DNA of 64,000 bases from Betaproteobacteria bacterium Ga0077532 (GCA_001464895.1 LNEE01000013.1:124001-188000), one strand, 5' to 3'; positions 18,193-27,664 are shown, counted from the stretch's first letter. Made by a program: numbers and translations. The notes: a model not told the origin generated them from the sequence alone.

Positions 18193-18689
18193 CGGCACTC
18201 GCGCTCTCGGTGGAGGATGTCATGCGCGTCCTCGAGTCGGTGCCCGATCCGGAGATTCCCGTCGTGTCGGTGTGCGGCCTCGGGATCATCCGCGACGTCG
18301 CCATCGAGGGTGATGGCGTGCGCGTCGTGGTGACGCCCACGTACTCCGGATGCCCCGCGACCGAGGTGATCGCGGCGTCCATCCGCGAGGCCCTCGTCGC
18401 GGCGGGGGCAGGGGACGTCCACATCGAGACCCGCCTCTCGCCGGCATGGACCACCGACTGGATCACACCCGCCGCACGCGCGAGCCTTTCCGCCTACGGC
18501 ATCGTGCCGCCGGGCGAGCGCCCCACCGATGGCGCGCAGCCCATCCGCCTCGTGGCGCGGTCGGTGAGTTGTCCGCGCTGTGGCGGGCGACCGACGACGC
18601 AGCTCTCGGCGTTCGGCGCCACCGCCTGCAAGGCGCTGTACCGCTGCGAGGTCTGCCGCGAGCCGTTCGAAGTGTTCAAGGAAATCTGA
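18189..18689 (+). CDS. paaD: PaaD, MIP18/SufT-type assembly factor for the epoxidase
   Basis: 166 aa from a GTG start that overlaps the paaC stop (GTGA). The N-terminal DUF59 domain is clear: SVPDPEIPVVSVCGLGIIRDV and TPTYSGCPATEVI. The C-terminus carries two CxxC pairs (SCPRCG and CEVCRE), a probable zinc or iron-sulfur site. PaaD is thought to help maturation of the iron centres of the epoxidase complex. A second GTG directly upstream (18186) is an equal alternative. Confidence 0.92.
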   Translation: MTALALSVEDVMRVLESVPDPEIPVVSVCGLGIIRDVAIEGDGVRVVVTPTYSGCPATEVIAASIREALVAAGAGDVHIETRLSPAWTTDWITPAARASLSAYGIVPPGERPTDGAQPIRLVARSVSCPRCGGRPTTQLSAFGATACKALYRCEVCREPFEVFKEI

Positions 18690-18727
18690 CCCGGGTGCAT
18701 CGCCCGGACGCGCCCTGTGAGAGACGC

Positions 18728-19795
18728 ATGACCCCGAGATTCCATGCCCTGACGATCGCCGACGTGCGGCGCGAATGCGACGACGCCGTGAGCCTCGCGT
18801 TCCGCGTCCCCGCCGAGCTGGCGGACGACTATCGCTTCACCGCCGGCCAGCACGTCACACTGCGCGCCGTGGTGGGCGGCGAGGAACTGCGCCGCAGCTA
18901 CTCGATCTGCGCCGGCGTCGACGACGGGGAACTCCGCGTCGCGATCCGTCGCGTCCCCGGCGGTCGTTTCTCCACATGGGCGGAAGCATCGCTGCGAGCT
19001 GGCGACACGATCGACGTGATGACTCCCGACGGCCGCTTCGGCGTCGCGCCGGAGGCGTCGCACTCGCGTCACTACGCGGCCTTTGCCGCGGGCAGCGGCA
19101 TCACGCCGATCCTGTCCCTTGCACGCACGCTCCTCGCGCGGGAGCCGGCCAGCCGGTTCACTCTGGTCTACGGCAACCGCGGCGTCGCGAGCACCATGTT
19201 CCTCGAAGCGCTGGAGGATCTGAAGGACCGCCATCTCGGTCGCTTCGTGCTCATCACGGTCTTCAGCCGCGAATCGCAGGACGTCGACCTCTTCAACGGC
19301 CGTCTCGACGGTGACAAGGTACGCGTGCTCGCGGACACGCTGCTGCCCGTCGACGACATCGACGCCGCCTTCGTGTGCGGGCCGGGCGGGATGATCGACA
19401 GCGTGGCCTCGGCGCTGACGGCGCTGGGGCTTCCTGCCGATCGCCTGCACCTCGAGCGATTCGGTGAACCGGTCGACGCGTCGGCGGCGCGTCCGGTGGA
19501 CGAGATCCGGGCATCGGCCCAGGTGGTGGTGGTCCTCGACGGCGTGCGCCGCGAGGTGCCGTTCGCCGCGGACGACGCATCGATTCTCGATGCCGCCGTG
19601 CGCCAGGGGCTGGATCTGCCGTACTCGTGCAAGGGCGGCATGTGCTGCACCTGCCGGTGCCGCGTGCTGGAGGGCGAGGTCACGATGCAGAAGAACTACA
19701 GCCTGGACGCGGCCGACGTGGCCGCGGGCTTCGTGCTCGGTTGTCAGGCGCGGCCGGTGGGCGGGCGGGTCGTCGTCAGCTACGACGACCGCTGA
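18728..19795 (+). CDS. paaE: PaaE, reductase of phenylacetyl-CoA epoxidase
   Basis: 355 aa. FAD-binding domain with RRSYSICAG (55-63), NAD(P)-binding domain with AGSGITPILS (121-130) and CGPGGM (217-222), then a plant-type [2Fe-2S] ferredoxin domain with ligands C301, C306, C309 and C339. It passes electrons from NADPH to PaaA. Two extra cysteines (C307, C311) sit next to the cluster ligands. Follows paaD by 38 bases. Confidence 0.94.
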   Translation: MTPRFHALTIADVRRECDDAVSLAFRVPAELADDYRFTAGQHVTLRAVVGGEELRRSYSICAGVDDGELRVAIRRVPGGRFSTWAEASLRAGDTIDVMTPDGRFGVAPEASHSRHYAAFAAGSGITPILSLARTLLAREPASRFTLVYGNRGVASTMFLEALEDLKDRHLGRFVLITVFSRESQDVDLFNGRLDGDKVRVLADTLLPVDDIDAAFVCGPGGMIDSVASALTALGLPADRLHLERFGEPVDASAARPVDEIRASAQVVVVLDGVRREVPFAADDASILDAAVRQGLDLPYSCKGGMCCTCRCRVLEGEVTMQKNYSLDAADVAAGFVLGCQARPVGGRVVVSYDDR

Positions 19796-19806
19796 CGCGC
19801 GACGCG

Positions 19807-20439
19807 ATGGCCAGACCCCGGGCGGCGACCTTCGAACTGCAGCGCGCGAGCATCCTGAATGCGGCGGCGGAACTCTTCGCCGAGGAGGGCTTCCGCGGCG
19901 CCTCGATGGCGCAGGTCGCGAAGGCGTGCGGGGTCTCGAAGCCGCTGCTCTACCACTACTACCGCGACAAGGAGCATCTGCTCTTCGATATCGCGGACGC
20001 GCACATGGACCGGCTGCTCGCCATCGTCGGCGAGGTGGAGGCGCGGCACCTGGAGCCGGAAGCGCACCTGCGGCTGCTCATCGGCCGTCTCATGACCGAG
20101 TACGAGCATGCACAGTCCCGCCATCGGGTGCTGGTGCAGGACGTGAAGTTTCTGGGTGACGAGGAGCGGGAGGCGATCGTCGCGAAGCAGCGGGCCGTGG
20201 TCGATGCCGTGGCGCAGATCATCGGATCCCTCGGACCGCGATGGTCGCGCCGGGTGCATCGGGTGCCGCTTGCGATGCTGCTCTTCGGCATGGTCAACTG
20301 GAGCTTCACCTGGCTCCGCGCGGACGGCCCTCTCACCTACGGCGACATGGCCGAGATCGCGACCGAGCTGTTCCTCCGCGGTGTGCTCGGACCGGCAGTC
20401 CGGGTGCCTCGCAGGCCCGCACGGCCGCAGGCCGCCTGA
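19807..20439 (+). CDS. paaR: TetR-family regulator, probable PaaR
   Basis: 210 aa. N-terminal helix-turn-helix FAEEGFRGASMAQVAKACGVSKPLLYHYYRDKEHLL (about 24-59) is typical TetR. The C-terminal domain (60-205) would bind the effector, likely phenylacetyl-CoA by analogy with other paa TetR repressors. It lies 11 bases after paaE and so is part of the operon it probably controls, a negative feedback arrangement. The palindrome at 11822-11841 is the best operator candidate. The family is certain; the name PaaR rests on position. Confidence 0.88.
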   Translation: MARPRAATFELQRASILNAAAELFAEEGFRGASMAQVAKACGVSKPLLYHYYRDKEHLLFDIADAHMDRLLAIVGEVEARHLEPEAHLRLLIGRLMTEYEHAQSRHRVLVQDVKFLGDEEREAIVAKQRAVVDAVAQIIGSLGPRWSRRVHRVPLAMLLFGMVNWSFTWLRADGPLTYGDMAEIATELFLRGVLGPAVRVPRRPARPQAA

Positions 20440-20452
20440 GGCCCGCGTCCCT

Positions 20453-20476
20453 GCCCGGTCCGCGCGCCAACCGGGC
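20453..20476 (+). terminator. Possible terminator of the paa operon
   Basis: GCCCGGT and ACCGGGC form a 7-bp stem around a 10-base loop, followed by CTTCATT, 14 bases after paaR. The T-content is weak, so termination is plausible but not certain. Confidence 0.4.
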
Positions 20477-20551
20477 CTTCATTCACGCATCCGGACCGTC
20501 ACGCCCGCGCCAGGCGGGGCGCTGCGAGACATCTCGAAAGGAACCATCACC

Positions 20552-22150
20552 ATGAGCGACAGCACGCTGACAGGCACCGTCCGCGAGGTCACGCACGCAT
20601 TCCTGCGGCACCACGGGATGACCACGGTCTTCGGCAACCCAGGCTCCACCGAGATGAAGTTCTTCCGCGACTGGCCGGCCGACTTCCGCTACGTGCTGGG
20701 CCTCCAGGAGTCGTGCGCCGTCGCCATGGCCGACGGCTACGCGCAGCACACGCGCCGCGCCGCCTTCGTGAACCTGCACTCGGCCGCGGGCGTCGGTCAT
20801 GCCCTCGGCAGCATCTTCACCGCGTACCGCAACCACACGCCACTCGTCATCACGGCGGGTCAGCAGACGCGGGCGATGTTCCCCACCGATCCGTACCTCT
20901 ACGCGGCGGAGGCTGCCGACTTTCCGAAGCCGTACGTGAAGTGGAGCGTCGAGCCGGCGCGTGCGGAGGACGTCCCCGCGGCGATCCAGCGTGCCTGGCA
21001 TCTGGCGATGCAGCGGCCGCGCGGCCCCGTGTTCGTGTCGGTGCCGGAGGACGACTGGGACATGCCCGCGTCGCCGATCACGCTTCGCGGCGTCGACTAC
21101 GACACCGTCCCGTCCCCTGCGGCCATCGAGGCGCTCGCGGTGGCGCTGCGCGAAGCACGGTCGCCCGCCATCGTGGTTGGCGCGGCTGTCGATCAGGACG
21201 GTGCATGGGACGACACGATCCGGCTCGCGGAACGCCTCGGTGCGCCGGTGTGGGCCAGCCCCATGTCGGGCCGGTGCGGATTCCCGGAGAACCATCCGCT
21301 GTTCGCCGGCTTCCTGCCGCCGTTGCGTCAGCCGGTCGCGGATCGACTCGCGGCTCACGATCTGGTGCTGGTACTGGGCGCCCCGGTGTTCACCTATCAC
21401 GTGCACACGGGGGGCGAGTTCCTCCGGTCGGGCACGCGGCTCGTGCTCGTCACCGACGACCCGGTGCACGCGGCGCGCGCGCCGGTGGGCGACTGTCTCA
21501 CCGGAAGCATCCGCCTCACGGTGCAGCATCTGCTCGGGACCATCGGCCGTGGGGCGCCTGCTCTGCAGACGGGCCGGGCGGCGTGCCCGGCGCCGGCGGC
21601 GACACACCCGATGAGCGGCGAGTACCTGATGGCCGCGGTCGCGCGGCGGATGCCGAAGGATGCCGTGCTGGTCGAGGAGGCGCCGACCCATCGGAACGCG
21701 TTGCACGATCATCTCCCCGTGACGACGTCCGGCGGCTTCTATGCGGGGTCCAGCGGCGGACTCGGCTGGGCGATCGCGGCGGCGGTCGGGGTCGGACTGG
21801 CGGAGCCGAAGCGGAAGGTGATCTGCATCGTGGGCGACGGGTCCGCGCTCTTTGCCATACAGAGCCTCTGGACGGCCGTGCAGCACCGCTTGCCCATCGC
21901 CTTCGTGATCTTCGACAACACCGGCTACGGCGCGCTGAAGAGCTTCGCGTCGACGATGCAGATCGGCGACCCGCCCGGGGTGGATCTGCCGGGCGTCGGT
22001 TTCGTGGACATCGCCCGCGGGTTCGGGTGCGCTGCCGTACGCGTGGATTCCCATGAGGCGCTGGACGCGGCCCTTGTCGAAGCCTTTGCTGCCGACCATT
22101 GCTGCCTGGTCGATGTCGCGCTGGACCCGGGGACGAAGCGGCTCTACTGA
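20552..22150 (+). CDS. mdlC: Thiamine-diphosphate decarboxylase, benzoylformate decarboxylase-like
   Basis: 532 aa. Residues matching the benzoylformate decarboxylase active site are present: S32 in FGNPGSTE, E53 in GLQESCAV, H76 in NLHSAAG, and H283 in APVFTYH. These mirror S26, E47, H70 and H281 of the Pseudomonas enzyme. The TPP/Mg motif is GDGSALFAIQSLWTAV through FDNTGYG. It would convert phenylglyoxylate to benzaldehyde and CO2; another aryl 2-oxo acid such as phenylpyruvate is possible given the paa neighbourhood. AAAGGAA precedes the ATG. No aldehyde dehydrogenase or mandelate gene adjoins it. Confidence 0.82.
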   Translation: MSDSTLTGTVREVTHAFLRHHGMTTVFGNPGSTEMKFFRDWPADFRYVLGLQESCAVAMADGYAQHTRRAAFVNLHSAAGVGHALGSIFTAYRNHTPLVITAGQQTRAMFPTDPYLYAAEAADFPKPYVKWSVEPARAEDVPAAIQRAWHLAMQRPRGPVFVSVPEDDWDMPASPITLRGVDYDTVPSPAAIEALAVALREARSPAIVVGAAVDQDGAWDDTIRLAERLGAPVWASPMSGRCGFPENHPLFAGFLPPLRQPVADRLAAHDLVLVLGAPVFTYHVHTGGEFLRSGTRLVLVTDDPVHAARAPVGDCLTGSIRLTVQHLLGTIGRGAPALQTGRAACPAPAATHPMSGEYLMAAVARRMPKDAVLVEEAPTHRNALHDHLPVTTSGGFYAGSSGGLGWAIAAAVGVGLAEPKRKVICIVGDGSALFAIQSLWTAVQHRLPIAFVIFDNTGYGALKSFASTMQIGDPPGVDLPGVGFVDIARGFGCAAVRVDSHEALDAALVEAFAADHCCLVDVALDPGTKRLY

Positions 22151-22210
22151 CGGAAAGCCGCGCGCGGCGCGGGACGCGGCGCCCCGGCGGCGCTCAGGTC
22201 AGGGGCCATC

Positions 22211-25200
22211 GTGCCGTTACCGACGCGACCCCGACAAAGAAAGCGCCGCGCTTTGCCACACCTTTCGCCAACCCCTGTTCCAACAGGCCATTTCCGCAGC
22301 CAGTACGGCCTGCCGCTGCTCGTGCTCGTGATCTGCGTGCTCTGCGTGGCGTTCGCACGGCATCGACAGATGGAGGGCGCGCGCGCTGTCGACCGCGAGC
22401 GGATGGAGCGGCGGGCGGATGCCTTCGCAGTGAAACTTCGCGAACGCCTCCGCGCGTACGAACAGGTGCTGCGCGGCGCAGCAGGCGTCTTCGCGGTCAC
22501 GCCCACGGTCACGCGCGACAACTGGCGCAGGTACGTCAGCCGGCAGGAGCTCGAACGGACGTACCCGGGCATCCTTGCCGTCGGATACGCGCCGCGCGTC
22601 GGCGCAGACGATCTCGCGGCCCATGAGACGAGGCTCCGCAACGAAGGATTCGACGACTACGCCGTTCGCCCGGCCGGCGTGCGCCCGGAGTCGTTCCCGA
22701 TCGAGTTCGTCGAGCCGTTCACGGCCCGCAATCTGCGCGCGTTCGGCTACGACATGTTCTCGGAGACGCGTCGACGCGAAGCGATGACTCTGGCGCGCGA
22801 TTCGGCGTTGCCTGCGCTCACGGGACGCGTGACTCTTCTGCAGGACGATACCGGCCGCCACATCCCGAGCTTCCTCCTCTACGTCCCCATCTATCGCGGG
22901 GGCGAGGCGCCACTCACCGTCGCCGAGCGCCGGAAGCGGATCTCGGGATTCGTCTACAGCGCCTACTTCGCTTCCGAGCTTTTCTCGCACCTGGTCGACT
23001 GGGAGCGCGATGGTATCGTCGTCCGCGTCCACGATGGCGCCCCGGGGAACAGCGACGGCTTTCTCTACGCATCGGCGAATGCGGGCCTGCCGACGGCTTC
23101 CGAAGGGGTTGACCAGCTCGGGATCGTCCGGTGGATCGATGTGGGCGGGAGGAGGCTCTCCGTCCAGTTGCACCGCACCGCCGGCGCGACAGCTGGCCCA
23201 TGGTGGTCGGCCATGGAGGTCTGGCTGGGTCTCGTCGTCAGTCTGCTCCTTGCCGGCGTGGTGTTGCTGGCGACGCAGACCCGTCGCCGGGCCGAGGCGC
23301 TCGCGGAGGCGCGCACCGAGGAACTCCAGCGTCGCACCGGGGAACTGGAATCGAGTCGGAATCTGCTGGATGCCGTGATCCAGTCGGTGCCGGTCGTGGT
23401 GTCGGTGAAGGACACGGCGTTCCGGATCGCACTCATCAACTCGGAGTCGGAGCGGTTCCACGGCGTCAAGGATTCCGAGTATCTCGGCAAGACCGACTAC
23501 GAACTGTTTCCTCCGGAGCAGGCCGAGCGCATCCGCGCGCAGGACCTCGCAGTGCTGGCCTCAGGCGTGCCGATCTCGATCGAGGAGCCATTCGTATCCG
23601 CCAGTGGCGCACCGCGCTGGGTCATCAAGCGCAAGGTGGTGGTTCAGCTGCCTGACGCCGGACGCGGTGTCATGACCACGCTCTACGACATCACGGACCG
23701 CCGCCTCAGCGAAATGGCGCTGCGCGAGAGCGAGGCGCGCTGGTCCTCGGTGTTCGAGACCGCGGGCGAGGGGATTCTCGTCATCGACGAGCACGGGCTC
23801 ATCGAATCGGTGAACGGCGCTGCGTGCGCCATCTTCGGTTACGAGCGGTCGGAGATCGTCGGCATGGACGTGCGCCGACTGATCGCCGAGGAAGACCGCG
23901 GCGTCCTGGATGGCGGGTCGGACGAGGGTGTCCGATCGCGCGTCACGGGGTTGCGTCGCGCAGGCGCGTCGGTCGCGCTCGAGTGGTCGCTCGGTGAGTT
24001 CCGCCTGGGGAGTCGCACCATGCGCACGGCGATCGTGAGCGATCTCTCGGCGCTGGTCCGCCAGCAGGCGATCTCCCGGCGGACGGAGGAGGTGGCGAAC
24101 GTCGGGGGATGGGAGCTCGACTTCGCGACGGGCCAGCTCTTCTGGACCGAGCAGACGTTCCGGATCCACGGCATTGCGCCCGACGAACCCGAACCTGACC
24201 TGTCCGCGGCGATCGCGTTCTACGCGCCCGAGGCGCAACGCCGCATACGGGAGGCGATCGCCCGGAGCATCTCCCATGGGGAGTCGTGGGATCTCACGCT
24301 GGAGCTGCGGCCCCGCGGTGGTGGAAGTACCTGGGTGCGGACCGTCGGTCAGGTACACGTCCGGGACGGGCATCCGGTGCGGGCCTACGGTGCGTTCCAG
24401 GATGTCACCCTCCTGAAGCAGGCCGAGGACGAGATCCGCCGGCATCGCGACAACCTCCAGGAGACGGTGGAGGCCCGCACCGCCGAGCTGCGGCTCGCGA
24501 AGGAGAGCGCCGAGCGGGCCAACATGGCGAAGTCGGACTTCCTCGCCAACATGTCGCACGAGCTTCGCACTCCGATGCACGCGGTGCTGTCGTTCGCCAG
24601 GCTCGGCCTCGCGAAGACGTCGGCCGAGTCGAGCGAGACCGCACTGTCGCGGCGGTACTTCGGACGCGTCCTGGAAAGCGGCGAGCGCCTGCTGCGGCTC
24701 GTCGACGATCTCCTCGATCTCTCGAAGCTCGAAGCCGGGCGCATGAACTACGACTTCGCAGCCCACGATCTGGCGGACGTCGCCGCGGGAGCCGTCGCCG
24801 AGATGGAGGCGATGGCGCGACAGCGGGACGTCCGGCTCGATTGCGTGGCGCCTTCCGGACCATGCCGGGCCCGCATCGACCGATACCGGATGGGTCAGGT
24901 CTTGCGCAACCTGCTTTCGAACGCGCTCCGGTACACGCCTCCCGGTCGGTGTGTGCGGGTCGAGATCCAACCCGTGTCGGAGCCTGCCCGGCAAGGGGGC
25001 GTTCCGGAGCGCCGTCTGGCCCTGCGCGTCGTCGACGAAGGCGTCGGGATTCCCGATGGCGAACTCGAATCGATCTTCGAGAAGTTCGTCCAGAGCAGCA
25101 AGACCAGGAGCGGCGCCGGTGGCACCGGCCTCGGTCTGCCCATCTGCCGCGAGATCGTGCAGGCGCATGGGGGCGAGATCTTCGCCGGCCACGCCCGGGG

Positions 25201-25285
25201 CGGTGGTGCAGTCCTGACCGTGATGCTGCCGCTCTTGGAGCGGGTCGCTGCGCCGGATCGTCCGGTCGAAACCGAGCTGGTTTAG
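22211..25285 (+). CDS. Sensor histidine kinase: CHASE, PAS repeats, HisKA, HATPase
   Basis: 1024 aa from a GTG start. Transmembrane helix at about 31-50, periplasmic CHASE domain (about 60-330, with YPGILAVGYAPRV and EFVEPFTARNLRAFGYDMFSE), second helix at about 337-357, then two clear PAS domains and a third weaker PAS-like region (about 390-740). A coiled linker leads to HisKA with the phosphoacceptor H783 in NMSHELRTP. The HATPase has N-box QVLRNLLSNALRYTPPG, G1 DEGVGIP and G2 GGTGLGLPI. There is no receiver domain and no response regulator next to it, so the partner is unknown. CHASE domains sense small extracellular molecules. Confidence 0.9.
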   Translation: MPLPTRPRQRKRRALPHLSPTPVPTGHFRSQYGLPLLVLVICVLCVAFARHRQMEGARAVDRERMERRADAFAVKLRERLRAYEQVLRGAAGVFAVTPTVTRDNWRRYVSRQELERTYPGILAVGYAPRVGADDLAAHETRLRNEGFDDYAVRPAGVRPESFPIEFVEPFTARNLRAFGYDMFSETRRREAMTLARDSALPALTGRVTLLQDDTGRHIPSFLLYVPIYRGGEAPLTVAERRKRISGFVYSAYFASELFSHLVDWERDGIVVRVHDGAPGNSDGFLYASANAGLPTASEGVDQLGIVRWIDVGGRRLSVQLHRTAGATAGPWWSAMEVWLGLVVSLLLAGVVLLATQTRRRAEALAEARTEELQRRTGELESSRNLLDAVIQSVPVVVSVKDTAFRIALINSESERFHGVKDSEYLGKTDYELFPPEQAERIRAQDLAVLASGVPISIEEPFVSASGAPRWVIKRKVVVQLPDAGRGVMTTLYDITDRRLSEMALRESEARWSSVFETAGEGILVIDEHGLIESVNGAACAIFGYERSEIVGMDVRRLIAEEDRGVLDGGSDEGVRSRVTGLRRAGASVALEWSLGEFRLGSRTMRTAIVSDLSALVRQQAISRRTEEVANVGGWELDFATGQLFWTEQTFRIHGIAPDEPEPDLSAAIAFYAPEAQRRIREAIARSISHGESWDLTLELRPRGGGSTWVRTVGQVHVRDGHPVRAYGAFQDVTLLKQAEDEIRRHRDNLQETVEARTAELRLAKESAERANMAKSDFLANMSHELRTPMHAVLSFARLGLAKTSAESSETALSRRYFGRVLESGERLLRLVDDLLDLSKLEAGRMNYDFAAHDLADVAAGAVAEMEAMARQRDVRLDCVAPSGPCRARIDRYRMGQVLRNLLSNALRYTPPGRCVRVEIQPVSEPARQGGVPERRLALRVVDEGVGIPDGELESIFEKFVQSSKTRSGAGGTGLGLPICREIVQAHGGEIFAGHARGGGAVLTVMLPLLERVAAPDRPVETELV

Positions 25286-25380
25286 CGCGCGGGGCGCCGT
25301 GGCGCGCGTGCCATGGTGTCCGCGTGGTCCTCCATGCGTCGCGGGTATCATCCGCCACCCCCGAACTGCAGCCCTCCTCG

Positions 25381-26274
25381 ATGTCCTCCATTCCTGCGCC
25401 CGCCAACGATGCGATGCCTGCCGGCGATCGGCCGGTGGGTATCTTCGATTCCGGCGTGGGCGGCCTGTCGGTGTGGCGCGAGATCGTCCGGGCGCTGCCC
25501 ATGGAAGCCACGTGCTACCTCGCCGATCAGGCCCATGTGCCGTACGGGCCCCGCGACGAGCGCGAGCTGCGACGCTTCTGCGAGGCCATCGGTCACTTCC
25601 TGATCGACGCCGGCTGCAAGGCGATCGTCGTGGCGTGCAACACGGCATCCGCCGCGGCACTCCGCCATCTTCGCGACACCTTTCCGCATCTGCCCATCCT
25701 CGGCATGGAGCCGGCCGTGAAGCCGGCGGCACTGCTTTCGAAGTCGGGCGTCGTCGGCATCATGGCGACACCGGCGACATTCGCCGGTCGGCTCTTCCGC
25801 GCGACGGCGGGACGCCACGCCGCCCACGTGACGCTCGTGAACCAGGTCTGCGACGGACTCGCGGAAAGCGTGGAGCGGGGCGAGACCGACGGCCCGGCGG
25901 CCGAGGCACTGCTGCGGCGGTTCATCGCGCCGATGCTCGCAGCCGGTGCCGACACCATCGTGCTGGCCTGCACGCACTATCCGTTCGCGATGGAGGCCAT
26001 CCGGCGGATCGCCGGACCGGGGGTTTCAGTGATCGATCCGGCGCCGGCGGTGGCACGTCATCTGGGATCCGTGCTCGGAGCCGCCGGACTGCTGCGCGCC
26101 GCAGGTGAACCACCCCAACACCGCTTCTTCACGACCGGGCGGCCCGCCGATCTCGCGGACGCCATCGATCGTTGGTGCGGAAGCCGTCCCGCGGTGAACA
26201 CGCTCGAGTGGCAGGGCGAACGCCTCGTCTCGAGTGTGGCGGTGGAAGCGCGCAGGCCGTCGAAGTCTCCTTGA
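25381..26274 (+). CDS. murI: Glutamate racemase
   Basis: 297 aa. Makes D-glutamate for peptidoglycan in the cytosol. FDSGVGGLSV (22-31) gives the Asp/Ser pair. The two catalytic cysteines are C86 in VVACNTAS and C197 in VLACTHYPF. The start at 25381 lies 95 bases after the histidine kinase stop; an N-terminal extension of about 16 residues before the core is a little longer than in many racemases, so an internal ATG (MPAGD, residue 12) is an alternative start. Confidence 0.95.
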   Translation: MSSIPAPANDAMPAGDRPVGIFDSGVGGLSVWREIVRALPMEATCYLADQAHVPYGPRDERELRRFCEAIGHFLIDAGCKAIVVACNTASAAALRHLRDTFPHLPILGMEPAVKPAALLSKSGVVGIMATPATFAGRLFRATAGRHAAHVTLVNQVCDGLAESVERGETDGPAAEALLRRFIAPMLAAGADTIVLACTHYPFAMEAIRRIAGPGVSVIDPAPAVARHLGSVLGAAGLLRAAGEPPQHRFFTTGRPADLADAIDRWCGSRPAVNTLEWQGERLVSSVAVEARRPSKSP

Positions 26275-26481
26275 TCCGTCAGGCCGGGTGAACGGCGCGC
26301 CAGTGGAGCGCCCCCTGCACCCCGCGCCCCGCTGCACCGCACGATGGCGGGCCGCGCATTTCGGCGCAAGATCGGGCCGTCGCCAGCAGAGCGACGATCG
26401 GATCTCGGAAGATTCGTCTCAAGGGACCCTCGCCGAGGTTCGAAAACAGCCATGAACTCGATCGACACGGAGGAGTTCACG

Positions 26482-26844
26482 ATGATGCGAACCGGTCTCG
26501 CCGCGATGCTCGCGGCTGCAAGCTTCGGCCTTGCCGTCACCGCGGGTGCCCACGAGTTGTCACTCGGGGAATGCCAGGAAGCCCGCGACTTCATCCGCAA
26601 TGCGGCGCTGTCGCGCGACAGCGGACTGTCCCGATCCGAGTTCATGGGGCGGTTCGACGAAGACGTCGCGCTGATCCGCTTCTACCCCCCGGACCTGCGA
26701 TGGTTCGTTCAGGACGACGATGACGAACGTCTCCTGCGGTCCGCGGCGGAGCAGGTGTTCGACGAGCCCGACGAACCCGAGCGTCACGGGGATGCGTTCC
26801 TCGGCGCCTGCTACGGGATGGTCGCGGACCTCACGCCGAAGTAG
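26482..26844 (+). CDS. Small exported protein of unknown function
   Basis: 120 aa. A signal peptide is clear (MMRTGLAAMLAAASFGLAVTAGA, cleavage near 23). The mature part is acidic, with two cysteines (ECQEARD and GACYGM) that could form a disulfide and a run DDDDE around residue 78. No family is recognised. GGAGGAG at 26469-26475 sits seven bases before the ATG, fixing the start; the longer open frame from 26344 lacks such a site. Stands alone on plus, ending toward a convergent SDR gene. Confidence 0.72.
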   Translation: MMRTGLAAMLAAASFGLAVTAGAHELSLGECQEARDFIRNAALSRDSGLSRSEFMGRFDEDVALIRFYPPDLRWFVQDDDDERLLRSAAEQVFDEPDEPERHGDAFLGACYGMVADLTPK

Positions 26845-26862
26845 GCGGCCTCCGGTGGCGCC

Positions 26863-27642
26863 TCAGAATTTCCCGAGGTGCTTGCCGGAGTCGAGCATCA
26901 GGCACTCGCCGGTCACGACGCGGGCGCCTTCGATCAGCCACACGACGGCGTCGGCGACGTCGTCGGCGGTGGCTGTGGTCGCGAGCGGCACGCTCTGCTC
27001 GTACCCGGCCTTGAGCTTCGCGTAGCCGTCGTCGTCGAACCGGTCTCTGTGCCAGCGGGTATCGATCAGGCCCGGACACACGGCGTTCACGCGGATGGCC
27101 GGCGCCAGGGCCCGTGCGAGCGACAGCGTGATCGCGTTCAACGCCCCCTTCGAGGCCACGTAGGCCACGGAGGACCCGATGCCGAGCACGCCGGCGATGG
27201 ACGAGATGTTCACGACCGCGCCAGCGCCCTGGGCCTGCATCGTCGGCGTGCACGCGCGGATCATCTGGTACGCACCGATCACGTTCACCGCGTAGATCCG
27301 CTGGAAGTCGTCGGCACTGAGCGCTTCCAGTTTCGCGGCGTTGGCGAACTTCGTGATGCCAGCGCTGTTCACGAGCGCATCGATGCGCCCCCACTGATCG
27401 ATGGCTGCCTGCGCCAGTGCGCGGCAATCGGCATCCTCGGCGACATTGCCTTGGACCGCGATGGCTTCCCCGCCGGCCGCTTCGCAGACGGCGACTGTCT
27501 CGAGGGCCTCGGTCTCGCTGCGGCTGTAGTTCACCACGACCCGCCAGCCCTTCGCGGCGAGTTGGCGGGCGCAGGCGGCACCCGTTCCGGTGCCGCCTCC
27601 GGTGATGATGCAGACCTGCCTTTCGCGCATCGGGTCGGTCAT
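26863..27642 (-). CDS. Short-chain dehydrogenase/reductase, FabG-like
   Basis: 259 aa classical SDR. Cofactor motif TGGGTGTG (14-21), NSAG in place of NNAG, and the catalytic set in NISSIAGVLGIGSSVAYVASK. The basic stretch VNYSRSE after the second strand favours NADP(H). The exact substrate cannot be given; acetoacetyl-CoA or 3-oxoacyl reductase activity is possible. It lies 22 bases after ettA on the same strand and is probably transcribed with it. The ribosome site GGAGGC precedes the ATG. Confidence 0.86.
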   Translation of the reverse strand: MTDPMRERQVCIITGGGTGTGAACARQLAAKGWRVVVNYSRSETEALETVAVCEAAGGEAIAVQGNVAEDADCRALAQAAIDQWGRIDALVNSAGITKFANAAKLEALSADDFQRIYAVNVIGAYQMIRACTPTMQAQGAGAVVNISSIAGVLGIGSSVAYVASKGALNAITLSLARALAPAIRVNAVCPGLIDTRWHRDRFDDDGYAKLKAGYEQSVPLATTATADDVADAVVWLIEGARVVTGECLMLDSGKHLGKF

Positions 27643-27664
27643 CGTGCCTCCGGCGTGTCGAGGC

